Shown in pieces: positions 6,501-14,570 of a stretch of DNA of 16,676 nucleotides (position 1 is the stretch's first letter; every line of letters starts with the position of its first letter). The stretch covers positions 1 to 16,676 of the forward strand of contig CAKZNJ010000097.1 of NCBI GenBank assembly GCA_937129505.1, in the 5' to 3' direction. The translations under genes were made by a program, and so were the position numbers. The stretch is from an uncultured Anaerolineae bacterium. GTDB taxonomy: Bacteria; Chloroflexota; Anaerolineae; Anaerolineales; UBA4823. Under the pieces are notes generated by a model. That model was not told the DNA's origin and ran no database searches. It saw nothing but the letters and a program-made list of their open reading frames with translations.

Positions 6501-9017
6501 TCACGACTCCTTTTTGGTTAAATTGTAGCCATTGCCAGTTAATGGACGGTCGGAAATTTCAATCTGGGGCGTCTGAACCAGCTCCTCTTGAGAAGTCGGT
6601 AAATTCTCCAGATCTTCCAACCTCTCTAATCGAAAATGGTCGACTAGTTGTTTCAATTCAGTGGCAAGTGCAGCCAAAGATTGAGCGGCGGCGGCTACTT
6701 CCTCCACTTGGGCAGTCATTTCTTCTGCTGAAGCAGACACTTCTTCAACGGCTGCCGAGTTCTCCTCAGAGACCGAAGCAATATTTTCGATTGCCTCGGT
6801 GACCACATGCGCTGATTGAGCCATCTGATCGGTGGAGATAGTATTCTGCTCAAGAACGGCCGAGACAGTATCCATCGCACTCACCATTTCCTCAGCCGCT
6901 TTTTGCATTTGCGCTGAGGCGTTGCTGGTGTTTGATGCCCGTTGTTGTACCATTTCAGCCGCATCCAAGATATTGGACAAGGAATTGCCCGATTCATTCG
7001 CCAGCTTCATGCCGCTTTGCACTTCTTGCGTCGTTTCATCCATCGAAAAAACAGCTTCTTCCACAGTCGCTTGAATGCGTTTGACTAACTCGCCAATTTC
7101 CTTGCTGGAAGAAGCTGCTCTTTCAGCCAGTTTTCTCACCTCATCTGCGACCACCGCAAACCCCTTCCCATGTTCTCCCGCTCGGGCAGCTTCAATCGCT
7201 GCATTCAGGGCTAACAGGTTGGTCTGCGCTGCTATATCTTGGATGGTCTCGACAATGGAATTAATTTCAGCCGAGCGTTGACCCATCTCGCGCACTTTTG
7301 CAGCAGAGCTATTGACTTTCGAAACAATCGTCTGCATATTTCGAATCGTAGCTTCAACACTCTTGAAACCCTCTTGTGCCGCATTGGTAGCGTTGACGGC
7401 ATTTTCGATGACCGTCTGGGCATTGGAGGCAACCTGGCGAATGATAGTAGTAATTTGCGAAGTTAGTGAAGATGCCACAGCAACCGCTTTAGCCTGCTCC
7501 TGAGCTCCAGAAGCTACGTTTTGGATTGCGCGCGATAGGTGCTCGGTAGATGAAGCTGTATGCGAAATTGACTCCGATTGCTGACCGATGCCCTTGGCAA
7601 CTTGCTGGACAGTAGCGGCAATTTGGGATGTAACTTGCCCAGCCTGATTAGCCGACTCTGCTAATTGGAATGAAGCTTCGTTCAAAGACTGGCTGCTCTT
7701 TGCTAATTGTTGGAGGGTCTGTCGTAATGAGAGTATCATGCGTGAGAAGGCATTGCCGAAGACATCCTTTTCCGAGCGAGGAGATGCCTGAACCGATAAG
7801 TCACCCTCGGCAAGACGGTGCGCCAATTGCGCCATCTCAAATAGATAAGCATTCATCTCACGAAAAGCAGAAGCCAGTTGGCCAATTTCATCCCTCGTTT
7901 GGACTTGAATATCCACATTGAGGTCCCCTTTTGAAATGCGTTGAGCTGCTTGGGTCAGCCTCTCAATAGGTGCCACCAGACGGCTTGCCATGAGCCAGAC
8001 GATGGCTAAAGCGACGGCAATCAAGACTAACGACATAACGGATAGGTTGCGCAAGAATAAGTTTGCGCTTGCCATTACCTCCTTCTCTGGAACAAGCACC
8101 TTGACCGCCCAAGGAGTAGCAGCAGTGCCAAAACGGATCGGTGTAAAAGCCGCAATTTGACCCTCATCTTTTTCGACTACTTCGACCCCGTCGAGGACAT
8201 AACGAGAATCCTGAGCTTGATAATCCTCGTCAAACTCGGCAAGGGATTTTCCGACCCGATCGGAATAATTCGAGTCTCCGACCACTGTGCCGTTGTTAGA
8301 GATCACAATCATCGAGAGATTATCTTCGCCACTAGCCGATTGTTCAGTCAACGTTTGAAGGTAATCCACCCGAAGATCAACCCCAGCGATACCATAAAAC
8401 CTGCCTTCCTTGACGATTGGGACAATCAAGGAAGTCAACAAGACATCCACCCCTTCAATCGGATAGAGATAAGGGTCGATGATTGTTTCTTGTAAGGTCC
8501 GCTTGGGAATTAAGTAATAATCACCAATGCCTTCCGTCTCGTAATCCATCAATGCCTCACAAACGATTCGATCTCCCGAACGAACCCAGTAAGGGATAAA
8601 CCGCCCTGTGGCATCGTGACAATCCTTGTTGATATAATCTCGATCCTTGCCATCGAAAGCATTCGGCTCCCAAGCTGTATATACCCCTAAAAAGTTGGGG
8701 TTCTTAAGCAGGGTTTGATAGAGCATCAGATTGACTTGCTGCCGAGACAAAACCGCCTCTTGGTTGGGCATCTCCAGAACCGAAGAGAAGGCATTGGCTA
8801 ACGCACGTGCGGTATCTAACGCCACTTCCACTTCAGCATCAATGGTGCTTGCATGGCTTTTAGCAACCGCCAATACTTCATCCTCGGCAGCTTGAATTGC
8901 CTGATTTCGTTGAGCGAGAACTGCTGCTGCGGTTAAGATGATCGCCAAAAAGACCAAACAAGCCCCAAACCACAAGGTTAGGATCGATCTCAAAGATGTT
9001 TTAGCAAATGAGTTCAT
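6501..9017 (-). CDS. Methyl-accepting chemotaxis protein with dCache-type sensor
   Basis: An 838-residue transmembrane chemoreceptor. Order: cytoplasmic start, TM1 (about 15-37), a large extracytoplasmic sensor of about 285 residues that looks like a double-Cache domain (GVYTAWEPNAFDG, then DPYLYPIEG, then GIAGVDLRVDYLQ), TM2 (about 325-346), a HAMP domain, and a second HAMP-like helical stretch around AEGDLSVQA. A long coiled-coil signalling domain follows, with the conserved tip NAAIEAARAGEHGKGFAVVA (encoded near 7143-7202) that contacts CheA and CheW. Candidate methylation sites are Glu/Gln-rich helix positions. There is no C-terminal NWxxF-like CheR tether. The ATG at 9017 is chosen because GAGGAG lies 9 nt upstream; an in-frame ATG at 9053 would add 12 residues without a clear ribosome-binding site. 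The ligand cannot be read from sequence. Confidence 0.93.
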   Translation of the reverse strand: MNSFAKTSLRSILTLWFGACLVFLAIILTAAAVLAQRNQAIQAAEDEVLAVAKSHASTIDAEVEVALDTARALANAFSSVLEMPNQEAVLSRQQVNLMLYQTLLKNPNFLGVYTAWEPNAFDGKDRDYINKDCHDATGRFIPYWVRSGDRIVCEALMDYETEGIGDYYLIPKRTLQETIIDPYLYPIEGVDVLLTSLIVPIVKEGRFYGIAGVDLRVDYLQTLTEQSASGEDNLSMIVISNNGTVVGDSNYSDRVGKSLAEFDEDYQAQDSRYVLDGVEVVEKDEGQIAAFTPIRFGTAATPWAVKVLVPEKEVMASANLFLRNLSVMSLVLIAVALAIVWLMASRLVAPIERLTQAAQRISKGDLNVDIQVQTRDEIGQLASAFREMNAYLFEMAQLAHRLAEGDLSVQASPRSEKDVFGNAFSRMILSLRQTLQQLAKSSQSLNEASFQLAESANQAGQVTSQIAATVQQVAKGIGQQSESISHTASSTEHLSRAIQNVASGAQEQAKAVAVASSLTSQITTIIRQVASNAQTVIENAVNATNAAQEGFKSVEATIRNMQTIVSKVNSSAAKVREMGQRSAEINSIVETIQDIAAQTNLLALNAAIEAARAGEHGKGFAVVADEVRKLAERAASSSKEIGELVKRIQATVEEAVFSMDETTQEVQSGMKLANESGNSLSNILDAAEMVQQRASNTSNASAQMQKAAEEMVSAMDTVSAVLEQNTISTDQMAQSAHVVTEAIENIASVSEENSAAVEEVSASAEEMTAQVEEVAAAAQSLAALATELKQLVDHFRLERLEDLENLPTSQEELVQTPQIEISDRPLTGNGYNLTKKES

Positions 9018-9331
9018 TCCGAGATACTCCTCGCAGCCTAGTTTTTTTCTCACACTTCACATCCAACTTCGATAGGGTGATTTGTAGTTGTTTATTAAGC
9101 CTACCGAGGTCGATATGAGGGATTTAAAGCGCGTCCTACCAAATAAGAGCACGCAGGGCTTGGACTCCTAGGCTAATTACACAATAATTTTTCTCACTTG
9201 GGAATAAAAGAAGGATGAGTATCTTGTAAAAGTTGCGTAAAGGCAACGGAGGACAGCTTATCCTCCTTGCCGTAGTGACCCCCTCAGTCCTATGGGTAAT
9301 GCGTTATTCGTCCAGTATAGTTTACGGTTTC
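9018..9331. other. Leader/intergenic region between EAL-HDOD and mcp genes
   Basis: A 314-nt gap without a gene, read here on the minus strand toward mcp. It holds two overlapping hairpins at 9232-9271 (listed separately), a -10-like TATACT shortly after the EAL-HDOD stop and a long A-tract close to the mcp start. I looked for conserved c-di-GMP-I and c-di-GMP-II riboswitch strings and did not find them. No sigma-28 (TAAA-N15-GCCGATAA) promoter was recognised. Confidence 0.5.
9232..9271 (-). promoter_or_regulatory. Mutually exclusive hairpins in the mcp leader (terminator/attenuator-like)
   Basis: In plus coordinates, GGCAA-c-GGAGGA (9242-9253) pairs with TCCTCCTTGCC (9261-9271): 11 bp with one bulged C and a 7-base loop. 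GTTGC (9232-9236) can instead pair with GCAAC (9243-9247). Both structures use 9243-9247, so they compete. On the minus strand the small hairpin is followed directly by TTTT, as in a terminator. It lies downstream of the EAL-HDOD gene and about 215 nt upstream of mcp. It could be a plain terminator or an attenuator; the small stem is only 5 bp, which argues for modest strength. Confidence 0.4.
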
Positions 9332-10606
9332 TCAACTCATGAGATTGAGTGCCTTGCGCATCGTCTCCACCCAATGAAGGCTTTGCAAATAGATATCGCG
9401 AATCAGATCACTGTTCATTTGCGAGAAACTGATCTTATCCCACTCCGCCCTTTCATAAGCCAATACACATTGAAGCGCTTGTCCAATCAGGCCCTTTCTT
9501 TCTAGCAATCCTTCTTTAATTGTTGTCGATAGGCGAATATTTTCAAGCAACTCCTCTAAGGGAGTGTCCATAATTGCATCGAGAGCTGAGAGCAACCCAG
9601 CGAGGAAATAAGATTCGGGTTCGGCCAGTTTAGCGTTTAAAGCCAACAATTCGCTCATCCTCGCCCGTACCATCGCTAGAATCGTTAGTTCGCGAGGTTT
9701 ATCCTGCTTTTCAGCCAACAAAATTAACGTAAGCCAACTCCGTAATTTTTCTAACCCTAAAAGGGTCATCGCTTGTCGGATGGACTTTATCTCCGAACGA
9801 ATGCCATAGTAAGCGGAATTGGTTAACCGCAGGAGTTTGTAGCCAAGAATGGCATCCTGGGAGATAATGTGTTCTAATTCGTCAAAGCCGACGTCGGGAT
9901 CCTGAAGCTTGGCGAGCAAATGCATTAGAACCAAACGAGAGATGGGAATTTTATGACCACTGACGAGATTCGGCCGGCAAAGAAAAAAACCCTGAAAATA
10001 ATCGAAACCGGCCTTCAGGCATAAATCTAGTTCTTCGCGGGTTTCGACTTTCTCAGCTAGCAACTTAGCGCGTTGAAATTGGAGACGGTAAGCCAGGGGT
10101 TGAATTTTCTCCTGGGGGATGAGCGATAAATCCAGCTTCAGGATATCAGCGAAGTTCAGCAAAGGACGGATATTGGTAATCGAGGACACATCATCCAAGG
10201 CAATTTGATAGCCTTTGCGGGAAAATTCTTGAATATGTTCAAGTATTTCCTTGTCTAGAACAAGGGTTTCTGGCACTTCGATGATCAATTGCCGTGGGGT
10301 GAAGGGAATAGGCAACCTTTCAAGGAAAAAATTGCGGGTCAGATTAATGAACGCTTTTTGCCGGCCGACCACTTCTTCTAACCCCATCTCGGCGAAGGTA
10401 TTTAAAATAACCTCAGAGGTGGCTTCATCCCCGTTAAAGAACGTAGCCGTGTCACTAACTCGATTCCGATAAAGCAGCTCATAACCAATGACTCGTAAAT
10501 ACCGATCAAAAATGGGCTGCCTTCCGATAAATACATTAGGTAAGACCCCAGGCTTAAGGATGCGGCTGGGAAAATTGGGTTGAATAATAGAAAAGCTATC
10601 CCCCAT
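9332..10606 (-). CDS. EAL-HDOD two-domain signalling protein (YuxH-like)
   Basis: About 424 residues from the ATG at 10606. The N-terminal EAL-like domain (about 24-215) opens with FIGRQPIFDRYLRVIGYELLYR. It keeps several metal/substrate-site residues (E43, N88, E110, D138-D139, K157, E185, Q205). However, the loop-6 motif DDFGxG has become DDVSSI, which usually goes with loss of c-di-GMP hydrolysis. An HDOD domain (about 220-395) follows, with SQDAILGYKLLRLTNSAYYG. It lacks a catalytic His-Asp pair (AGLLSALDAIMD). The protein is probably a cytoplasmic c-di-GMP-responsive or scaffolding factor rather than an enzyme; that is inference. An ATG at 10621 is in frame but has no ribosome-binding site, whereas GAGGA lies 8 nt before 10606. 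It is set apart from the upstream cheX by more than 100 nt. Confidence 0.88.
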   Translation of the reverse strand: MGDSFSIIQPNFPSRILKPGVLPNVFIGRQPIFDRYLRVIGYELLYRNRVSDTATFFNGDEATSEVILNTFAEMGLEEVVGRQKAFINLTRNFFLERLPIPFTPRQLIIEVPETLVLDKEILEHIQEFSRKGYQIALDDVSSITNIRPLLNFADILKLDLSLIPQEKIQPLAYRLQFQRAKLLAEKVETREELDLCLKAGFDYFQGFFLCRPNLVSGHKIPISRLVLMHLLAKLQDPDVGFDELEHIISQDAILGYKLLRLTNSAYYGIRSEIKSIRQAMTLLGLEKLRSWLTLILLAEKQDKPRELTILAMVRARMSELLALNAKLAEPESYFLAGLLSALDAIMDTPLEELLENIRLSTTIKEGLLERKGLIGQALQCVLAYERAEWDKISFSQMNSDLIRDIYLQSLHWVETMRKALNLMS

Positions 10607-10692
10607 CGGGATGGTCCTCATCTGTAAATCTAATCTTGGTCAAATTAAAGTCATTTGGTTTGTCGCTCGCCCTGATTAGTTTGTCTAATATA

Positions 10693-10725
10693 ATTATACA
10701 TCGATTGTGCGTTGAATGCCATTCA
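10693..10725 (-). promoter_or_regulatory. Candidate promoter and palindrome upstream of the EAL-HDOD gene
   Basis: The gap between the second cheX and the EAL-HDOD gene holds a minus-strand TATAAT (10693-10698). Just upstream is the palindrome TGAATGCCATTCA (10713-10725; 5-bp arms, 3-base centre). The palindrome covers the position where a -35 box would be, and no good -35 hexamer is seen, as in some activator- or repressor-controlled promoters. This suggests the EAL-HDOD gene may be transcribed separately from the che operon. Confidence 0.35.
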
Positions 10726-10736
10726 GCAATAGCTGA

Positions 10737-11252
10737 TTACAGAGTGAAGCGGTTTGCAACAGCCACATTGCCTTGAGTGATAAACCGCTGGCTACCTTCC
10801 CGCAGAGCGAGATGGATTGTCAAGGAGCCAATTTCGCAATTTAGAGGCACAATTAAGCGCGCAAAGTCCAGGGTTGAAATAATGGCGCCTTTTCCCATCA
10901 GAAACGTCGGCGGAGAGATTACCGATTCATAACCAGCTTGTGCCAAGAGCACACTTGCTCGCCCAGTAATTACGTTTGCTAGTTCTGCGATACTGCTCTG
11001 CGCTAATGCACTGAGAGACTTCAACTCCTCTTCCATCATGCGAGAAGCCAGCGCAATCGCCGTTTGATTGTTCAGGCTATAAATGACATTGCCCATCACT
11101 TGACCCACCAGACTGATTATAATGGTAATGTCATCTGTAGCATAGGGTTCCTTGTCTAAGTTTAACTCTCCTCGCGAAACCGTCAGGCGGGTTTCAGCCT
11201 GCAAGACCTGATAAGCCGCTTCTACAAAGGGGTTTAGAAACTTTACATTCAT
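10737..11252 (-). CDS. cheX: CheX-family CheY-P phosphatase, second copy
   Basis: A 171-residue CheX-like protein, predicted to dephosphorylate CheY-P. The single helix motif of the family is intact: SIAELANVITGRA with Glu90 and Asn93, the pair that positions the attacking water in CheX and CheC. It shares its first 13 residues (MNVKFLNPFVEAA) and the LDFAR and HLALRE blocks with the neighbouring copy at 11278-11799, so the two arose by tandem duplication. The copies differ substantially elsewhere. Only 25 nt separate them, with GGAGG 4 nt before this ATG. This copy is the last gene of the tightly packed che run. Confidence 0.88.
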   Translation of the reverse strand: MNVKFLNPFVEAAYQVLQAETRLTVSRGELNLDKEPYATDDITIIISLVGQVMGNVIYSLNNQTAIALASRMMEEELKSLSALAQSSIAELANVITGRASVLLAQAGYESVISPPTFLMGKGAIISTLDFARLIVPLNCEIGSLTIHLALREGSQRFITQGNVAVANRFTL

Positions 11253-11277
11253 CGGGCCTCCATCTGAAAACAGGGGG

Positions 11278-11799
11278 TTATTTCTTCGCCGAATCGGGGA
11301 TCATCACCGGCACAAAAGTGGATGAAGAAGTGCCAGCAGGAGCTTCTCTGAGGGCTAAATGGACAGACACCTCGCCGAGCTCGGTCGTTAGAGGAACCAC
11401 AACACGGGCAAAATCCAGGGTTGAGATCGTTACGCCCCGTCCATGGATTAAGGTGGGCGGGGAAATATTGGCAGAATATCCAGCCTTGGAAAGGCGGATG
11501 GTCGCTTGGCCTGAGATGACATTGCCTAATTCAGCAACGCCGCTTTGGGCTAAATTATCAAACTCATCAAACTCTTGCCCTAACACGCGAGAGACCAGCG
11601 ATAAACCCGTCTTTTCGGAAAGCCCATATAGGACAACACCTTGAACTTGTCCGACTAGACTAATGAGAACAGTGACATCATCGGTGGTCAAAGCAGATTT
11701 ATGCAGCGTCAAATTGCCACGCGAAACATCAACGCCACATTCTGCTTTCAACACCTCTGAAGCTGCTTCGACGAAAGGGTTCAAGAACTTAACATTCAT
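11278..11799 (-). CDS. cheX: CheX-family CheY-P phosphatase, first copy
   Basis: A 173-residue CheX-like protein with the phosphatase helix GVAELGNVISGQA (Glu90, Asn93). The strand blocks TISTLDFARVVVPL and VHLALRE match the neighbouring paralogue. Its ATG overlaps the stop of the upstream HDOD gene as ATGA, and AAGGAG lies 9 nt before it, so translation is probably coupled. The C-terminus carries a short extra tail after HLALREAP, rich in Ser/Thr and small residues, that differs from the other copy. CheX proteins normally dimerise; two paralogues here could form homo- or heterodimers (inference). Confidence 0.88.
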   Translation of the reverse strand: MNVKFLNPFVEAASEVLKAECGVDVSRGNLTLHKSALTTDDVTVLISLVGQVQGVVLYGLSEKTGLSLVSRVLGQEFDEFDNLAQSGVAELGNVISGQATIRLSKAGYSANISPPTLIHGRGVTISTLDFARVVVPLTTELGEVSVHLALREAPAGTSSSTFVPVMIPDSAKK

Positions 11800-12656
11800 G
11801 CTTTGGATCTCCTTACGCGAATAAACTCGTCCGCTTCTTCGACAAACGGCAGGATTCGATCGGCTAGATCGTTAAGTTTTTTATCATTCCAATTCATTCT
11901 TTCTACCGCTACAGGATCAAGGGTGTACTGCAAACCGTCTTTTCCCAGTCCAATCCCAAGGGTCATGGCAACCGCATCAGCTAAATGGACTGCTGCAGCA
12001 AGGATAGCGCCTTCATTAGCTTGAGAGGGATGATGGTGATGGGCGATTGCATCGATCAGCGGATTGGGCAATCGCCAACGTCGGCCGAGCTCAGCACCTA
12101 AGGCGGCATGATCCACCCCAAAATGAGCAGCTTCTAAATCGTTGAAAGATTGCCCTTGCCAATCAGGCTGGGTGGTATTGGTATTACGGAGCAGAATCTC
12201 CAAGGCAAGTTTGCCAATGTCACACAACAAGCCGGCGTGGTACGCCTCTTCGGAAATTTTTTGCCCAAAGTCTGCGGCAATCAACCGCGCTCCTGCTGCC
12301 ACTGCGATGGAATGACGCCAAAGTTCACCTCGTTCGAGCGCATAGCCCGGGGCTGGGCGTTCAAGGAATGAAGCAACAGAGGCAGCCAAGATCAAGCTAT
12401 GTAAGGTACGATAACCTAAATAGGTTACCGCTTGGTGAACCGTGGAAACCGGGTACTTCAAGCCATAATAGGCCGAGTTTGCCCACCGCAGAACTAAACT
12501 GGTCATGGCTTCATCCATGGTTAAGATCTTTGCCACATCCGCCATGTCCGACTTTGGATCGCGGATAAGGTCTAGCGCCTTTTGGGCAACTTGGGGCATT
12601 GGCGGGAGCTCGCCAACTTTCCGAATCAAATCATCGATCGTAATTCGGGATGACAT
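11796..12656 (-). CDS. HDOD-domain signalling protein
   Basis: A 286-residue protein in which an HDOD domain fills about residues 8-215. Signs are ELPPMPQVAQKALDLI, then VLRWANSAYYGLKYPVSTVHQAVTYLGY. The HD position of the parent superfamily reads LLCDIGKLA, so His is replaced by Cys, consistent with a non-catalytic HDOD domain. A run AHHHH lies near residue 200. HDOD proteins act as regulatory scaffolds, and their genes often lie near chemotaxis or c-di-GMP genes; the exact partner is unknown. The ATG at 12656 is preferred over a GTG at 12659 that would overlap the cheR stop; GAGAGG lies upstream. Its own stop overlaps the next gene's ATG. Confidence 0.88.
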   Translation of the reverse strand: MSSRITIDDLIRKVGELPPMPQVAQKALDLIRDPKSDMADVAKILTMDEAMTSLVLRWANSAYYGLKYPVSTVHQAVTYLGYRTLHSLILAASVASFLERPAPGYALERGELWRHSIAVAAGARLIAADFGQKISEEAYHAGLLCDIGKLALEILLRNTNTTQPDWQGQSFNDLEAAHFGVDHAALGAELGRRWRLPNPLIDAIAHHHHPSQANEGAILAAAVHLADAVAMTLGIGLGKDGLQYTLDPVAVERMNWNDKKLNDLADRILPFVEEADEFIRVRRSKA

Positions 12657-12658
12657 CA

Positions 12659-13459
12659 CTATACCCTCTCATAGAACGAAATCCCTACATTGCGCAAACC
12701 GAAGGTTTGCGGGTGAGGGATAATCTCTGTTGCCCCTACAAAGAGGACACCACCCTGCCGCAGGGCATCATGAAACTTTTGATAAAGCTGCTCTTTGGCA
12801 GCAGCCGTAAAATAAATGACCACATTGCGACAGACAACCAGATCCATCTCCCTGGGAAAAGGGTCTGCAAAAAGGTTATGTTCCTCAAAGGTAATTTTCT
12901 TTATCAATGATGGTGAGATATAAAAAGGGGGACCCCCAGGCTGCAAGTAGGCAGCCCGTTGGGCTAGGGTGAGGTTCTGAACCTCTTCCGCCGTGTATGG
13001 GCCTCCTTGGCGGGCTTTGTTGAGTGCGCTAAGATCATAATCGGTAGCAAGGATTGAATGGCGCCGACGCGGAGAAATTTCATCCAGTAAGATCGCCAAG
13101 GTATAAGGTTCGGCGCCGATGGAACACCCTGCGCTCCAGATGCGCAAACCATTCTCCATAGGGCCGCGACCCAAGGCCTCTTTTAACAAGCGAGGAAGCA
13201 CGTTTTCCGCTAAACTCTTCCACCGCTCAGGATCGCGGAAAAAGGCTGAGACATTTATGGTAAGGTAATCTCGAAAACGATTACGTTCCTTTTCGTCGCT
13301 CCGCACTCGCTCGAAGTATGTCTTCCAATCCGGGGCGCCACTGCGTACCAGCCAAGAGTCCAAACGCCGTCGCATCTGTTCATCTTTGTAATGGTCTAAA
13401 TCCAGCTCGAGCAGCCGTTTGACGTTGCGTTTGATCTCTTGGTAAACCTCTAATTCCAT
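12659..13459 (-). CDS. cheR: Chemotaxis protein methyltransferase CheR
   Basis: A 266-residue SAM-dependent enzyme that methylates glutamates on chemoreceptors. The N-terminal all-alpha CheR domain (about 1-75) ends in TINVSAFFRD, the family's conserved T-x-N-x-(S/T)-x-FFR box. The SAM-binding domain contains WSAGCSIGAEPYT (108-120) and the later VVCRNVVIYF (208-217). Length is typical. The ATG at 13459 is chosen because it lies 7 nt after GAGGG and gives the usual CheR start. The open frame continues further upstream through cheB in another frame, which is not coding. The start overlaps the end of cheB by 10 bases, so the two opposing adaptation enzymes are translationally coupled. Confidence 0.94.
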   Translation of the reverse strand: MELEVYQEIKRNVKRLLELDLDHYKDEQMRRRLDSWLVRSGAPDWKTYFERVRSDEKERNRFRDYLTINVSAFFRDPERWKSLAENVLPRLLKEALGRGPMENGLRIWSAGCSIGAEPYTLAILLDEISPRRRHSILATDYDLSALNKARQGGPYTAEEVQNLTLAQRAAYLQPGGPPFYISPSLIKKITFEEHNLFADPFPREMDLVVCRNVVIYFTAAAKEQLYQKFHDALRQGGVLFVGATEIIPHPQTFGLRNVGISFYERV

Positions 13460-14553
13460 TCGAGTGCCCTCGCAATCGCTTTGGGAATTTCCGGCAGGGG
13501 AACAACCTCGTCCGCTGCCCCAGCTTCGACTACGCTGCGCGGCATCCCCCAAACTACGCAGCTCGATTCGTCTTCTGCAATCACTTTTCCACCTACTGAA
13601 TGGGTTAATAATGCCCCATTTGTGCCATCTTTCCCCATCCCCGTTAAGACAACCGCAACCGTAGCTTTCCCATAGTGCTGGGCAACCGACAGAAGGGTGA
13701 CGTCCACAGCGGGACGAACGCCATGAACTGTCGGGTTTTGATTTAGACTGACCTTTCCATCGCGATCAATGACCATGTGGAAACCGCCCGGTGCGACCAG
13801 TGCCTTGCCCGCTTCTAGCTGTTCACCCGGTTCTGCTTCTTTTACAGTCAGTTCTGAAAGGCTGTTCAACCGTTCAGCAAGCGAGCGGGTAAAGCCAACC
13901 GGCATATGCTGCACGATCACAAAGGCAGCTTCTAAATTTGCCGAAAGTTGAGGGATAAGCTGATTGAGCGCTCGCGGTCCTCCAGTCGAAGCCCCAATCA
14001 CGACAACTTTGTCCATCTCCCGCAAGGGGCGCACTTGTTTGCGAGCATTGTCCATATTTGTAGCTATTGGCGTGGCAACCGGGGCTACAATCGGGTAAAC
14101 GCGCGCTTTCGAGGCACGTCGGATTTTCGTGATCAACTCTTCGATGATCTGTTCGATATTCGCCTTCGACTCAGGTTTTGCGATGAAGTCTACCGCTCCA
14201 AATGTCAGAGCTTGAATGGTCTCGCGGGCGCCTTCGGTGGTCAAACTGCTCACCATAACGACCGGGGTGGGGTAATTGGCCATAATCTGCCGCAGTGTGG
14301 TGATTCCATCCATGTGAGGCATCTCAACATCTAAAGTGATGACATCGGGTTTAAGGCTCTGGGTAAGCTGAAGAGCCTCTTTGCCATCGTGTGCAGAGCC
14401 TACCACGCTGAAACCGGGCGTCTCATTCAGCCGACGGCTGAGGGTATAGCGCATAAAAGCGGAGTCATCCACAACCAAGATGCGGATGGCTTTTTCCGGC
14501 CCGTCATTGCCAGAGCTTGAAAGGCTTTTTGGACTTTGCCCCGAATGTGCCAT
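13450..14553 (-). CDS. cheB: Chemotaxis response regulator and methylesterase CheB
   Basis: A 367-residue two-domain enzyme that removes receptor methyl groups when phosphorylated by CheA. The receiver domain is at about 22-140: D29/D30 acidic pair, phospho-acceptor D75 in VITLDVEMP, K127 in FIAKPES. After a linker comes the esterase domain at about 180-365 with the catalytic triad S189 (GASTGGP), H216 (VQHMP) and D309 (TGMGKDG). All residues needed for activity are present. There is a 23-residue Ser/Gly-rich lead before the receiver. No strong Shine-Dalgarno was seen at the ATG, so the true start may be slightly downstream. It lies 17 nt after cheY. Confidence 0.94.
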   Translation of the reverse strand: MAHSGQSPKSLSSSGNDGPEKAIRILVVDDSAFMRYTLSRRLNETPGFSVVGSAHDGKEALQLTQSLKPDVITLDVEMPHMDGITTLRQIMANYPTPVVMVSSLTTEGARETIQALTFGAVDFIAKPESKANIEQIIEELITKIRRASKARVYPIVAPVATPIATNMDNARKQVRPLREMDKVVVIGASTGGPRALNQLIPQLSANLEAAFVIVQHMPVGFTRSLAERLNSLSELTVKEAEPGEQLEAGKALVAPGGFHMVIDRDGKVSLNQNPTVHGVRPAVDVTLLSVAQHYGKATVAVVLTGMGKDGTNGALLTHSVGGKVIAEDESSCVVWGMPRSVVEAGAADEVVPLPEIPKAIARALEWN

Positions 14554-14570
14554 CTGTCGCAGAATTTCGC

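Noticed and set aside
9018..9331. c-di-GMP riboswitch in the mcp leader
   Set aside because: The conserved GEMM strings and pairing could not be found by eye. Only generic hairpins are present.
13460..13552. Longer cheR start at 13552
   Set aside because: The extra 31 residues lie inside cheB in another frame and do not resemble CheR. The ATG at 13459 has a good ribosome-binding site and fits the family start.
13948..14334. 128-residue plus-strand open frame opposite cheB
   Set aside because: It is fully antisense to the well-supported CheB gene, with no recognisable domain and no sign of its own ribosome-binding site.
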